A stretch of 8,574 nucleotides of DNA from Candidatus Dormiibacterota bacterium (GTDB taxonomy: Bacteria; Chloroflexota; Dormibacteria; UBA8260; Bog-877): contig PKXR01000233.1 of NCBI GenBank assembly GCA_003133485.1, forward strand, positions 1 to 8,574. The letters are read 5' to 3'. Every line of letters begins with the position of its first letter. The first letter of the stretch is position 1. The notes beneath the pieces are model-generated. The model saw nothing but the letters and a program-made list of their open reading frames with translations. It did not search any database and was not told the DNA's origin. A program made the position numbers and the translations under genes. Positions 7,041-8,574 of this stretch are shown piece after piece.

Positions 7041-8574
7041 GTGCTGTCGGTCACCGACCTCCCGCTGCTCGCGCTCCTCCTTCCGGCTGCCGCCACTCTG
7101 GTCTGCTCGGCTCTGGGTCGACCCTGGCCCCGTCGGCCGGCGTTCTGGGCCCGCTGGGTCCTGCGCGGGGGTCTGCTGCTAGCGCTCGCCGATGCGGTGG
7201 CACTCCTCAACAGGCTCCAACCGGATGGGACCCTGCAGGCGACCCTCTGGCGACTGGAGCCGCGGCTCCCGATCACCCTTTCGGTCGATACCAGCGGGAC
7301 GGTGACCGCGATCATGGTGCTGACGGCGGCCTTGATCGTCAGCTTCGCGGCCCGGGACCGTAGACCCCTGGCCTCGGCGGCCCTGGGTCTGGCGGTGCTG
7401 GGAGCGGTCGGCGCCGCTTTCGCCGGGAACCTGCTGAGTCTCTACATCGGCCTGCAGCTGTCGGCCTTGGGGGGCATCGGCCTGAGTTACGCCCGTCAGC
7501 CGAGGGCGGCCAGTTCCCGGATGATCTGGGCGGTAGTGGCGGACCAGAGCATCGGATTGGCCTGGCTGGGAGCGATGCTGGTTCTCCTGCACAGCGCGGC
7601 CACGCTGCAACTGAATGCGATCCCTGCCAGTACGGTCAGCCCCGCATTGGCAGGGTTGCTGCTGTTGCCGGCGGTGGTGCGCCTAGCTGGCTGCGGCGCC
7701 ATTGCTGGCACCACTTCACCTGGCCGACCGGGATCAACCGGGCGGTCACTCGACGTCGCCGACTGGTTGACGGTGGTCGCGGTACCGACCGCGCTGCTCT
7801 TGCTGGACCGGGTCCAGGCACTCTCCGGTGGGACCTGGTCCGAACCGTGGTTTGGCACGTCCCTTGACCTGCTGGCGTTGCTGATGGCTGCAGTGGCATT
7901 GGCTGGCCTGCTCGTCTCGAGCAATTCCCATTCCGCGCTGCGGGCCTTGCTGTTGGTGCTGAGCGCCCTGGTGATCGTTGGGTTTGGGCAGAACACCGCG
8001 GATGGGACTCTGCTTGGCTTGAATGCGGGACTGGTCTTGGAGATCTCCGCCGCTTTCCTGCCGCGGGCCCTGCTAGGCACCGCCCGGGGGCGTCGGCCCA
8101 CCTTGATGGCGCTGGCGCAGGACCGGCGTGGTAACCAGCGAGTGGTGGGCGCGGCGGTCGTGCTGCTGCCCTGCTTGCTGGGGTTCGCCGTCGCCCTCCT
8201 GGGGATGGACCTCGCGCTCCGAGGGGGGCTGGAACTGGGGCTCGCCCCGGCGCTCGCCTACCTCATCGCCCTAGCAGGGTTGGTGCTCGCGGTCCCTCGA
8301 CTCCGCCGGGAGGCGACCTCACCAAACCGCTGGAGTTGGCCGTTATGGTTGCCGGTCATCGGTCTCGGCGCCGCTGCGATTCTGCCCGGATGGGTCATGA
8401 CGTTCGCCGCAAGCGCGCTCGCGCCGCCCGGAACTTCCAGTGTGGCCCTGATTTCAGCGCCCGATCCCCTGGTGATTTTGGCGCCGGGTCTCCTCTGGCC
8501 TGGCGGGTACCTCGTGCTGCTCGCCGGGCTGGTGGGTGGGGGAGCCTGGGCCATGCGACTGGCGATCGGGACAA
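7041..8574 (+). CDS. Polytopic membrane protein, diverged NuoL/NuoM/Mrp antiporter-like subunit (3' end missing)
   Basis: A frame opens at GTG 7041, directly after an in-frame TGA at 7038-7040, and stays open for 511 codons to the window edge. It starts 14 bases after valS, with no clear ribosome binding site. The product is very hydrophobic, with many predicted helices, for example about 7-25, 41-57, 88-104, 111-128 and 130-150. The order of features resembles proton-conducting subunits of complex I and Mrp antiporters. PITLSVDTSG around Asp83 matches the loop before helix 4 (usually SxDGLS). AGNLLSLYIGLQLSAL at about 128-143 matches the helix-5 segment (usually NLLLLFxFWELxxL). ADQSIGLAWLGAMLVL and a later SALRALLLVLSAL also align by eye. 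The residues expected to carry protons look changed: the WE glutamate is Gln139, the helix-7 lysine appears to be Arg214, and the PTPVSALxHAATM segment is not recognisable. Transport activity is therefore doubtful; it could be a structural subunit or a membrane protein of another family. The family assignment is by pattern only. Confidence 0.55.
   Translation, partial: MLSVTDLPLLALLLPAAATLVCSALGRPWPRRPAFWARWVLRGGLLLALADAVALLNRLQPDGTLQATLWRLEPRLPITLSVDTSGTVTAIMVLTAALIVSFAARDRRPLASAALGLAVLGAVGAAFAGNLLSLYIGLQLSALGGIGLSYARQPRAASSRMIWAVVADQSIGLAWLGAMLVLLHSAATLQLNAIPASTVSPALAGLLLLPAVVRLAGCGAIAGTTSPGRPGSTGRSLDVADWLTVVAVPTALLLLDRVQALSGGTWSEPWFGTSLDLLALLMAAVALAGLLVSSNSHSALRALLLVLSALVIVGFGQNTADGTLLGLNAGLVLEISAAFLPRALLGTARGRRPTLMALAQDRRGNQRVVGAAVVLLPCLLGFAVALLGMDLALRGGLELGLAPALAYLIALAGLVLAVPRLRREATSPNRWSWPLWLPVIGLGAAAILPGWVMTFAASALAPPGTSSVALISAPDPLVILAPGLLWPGGYLVLLAGLVGGGAWAMRLAIGT

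Noticed and set aside
7496..8101. 201-codon minus-strand open frame opposite the membrane gene
   Set aside because: The product is Ser/Ala/Arg-rich with no motif, while the plus strand there is open for 511 codons with a coherent run of hydrophobic helices.

Overview
The window is GC-rich, gene-dense bacterial DNA with every supported gene on the plus strand. It carries GTG starts, short intergenic gaps and housekeeping genes. The gene families (a ClpP/ClpX pair, a cobalamin-independent methionine synthase, a ValRS with two zinc knuckles) would suit a high-GC Terrabacteria lineage such as Chloroflexota, Dormibacterota or Actinomycetota. The sequence alone does not settle which, so this placement is an inference.

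Layout from left to right: (1) the 3' part of clpP (1-468), with an intact Ser-His-Asp triad and a Pro/Glu-rich tail. (2) A 73-residue protein (498-719) whose only recognisable module is a C4 zinc knuckle resembling the N-terminal domain of ClpX. (3) clpX (716-1975), complete, starting inside the stop codon of the small gene (ATGA overlap). (4) A 99-base gap with a GC-rich hairpin touching the ribosome binding site of the next gene. (5) metE (2075-4381), complete, with all zinc ligands at family spacing. (6) valS (about 4402-7026), complete and 874 residues long when started at the GTG just after metE. (7) An open frame from 7041 that runs off the window end. It encodes a polytopic membrane protein that looks like a strongly diverged NuoL/NuoM/Mrp antiporter-type subunit.

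How the genes relate: clpP and clpX encode the two halves of the ClpXP protease, and the small zinc protein sits between them as part of the same translational unit. metE makes methionine and valS charges tRNA-Val; both serve protein synthesis but are not functionally tied to ClpXP. Tight spacing from metE through valS to the membrane gene suggests a shared transcript.

The two items most worth following are the stand-alone ClpX-type zinc-knuckle protein encoded between clpP and clpX, and the antiporter-like membrane protein whose usual proton-pathway residues appear to be replaced. No tRNA, rRNA, CRISPR array, insertion sequence or convincing intrinsic terminator was seen.
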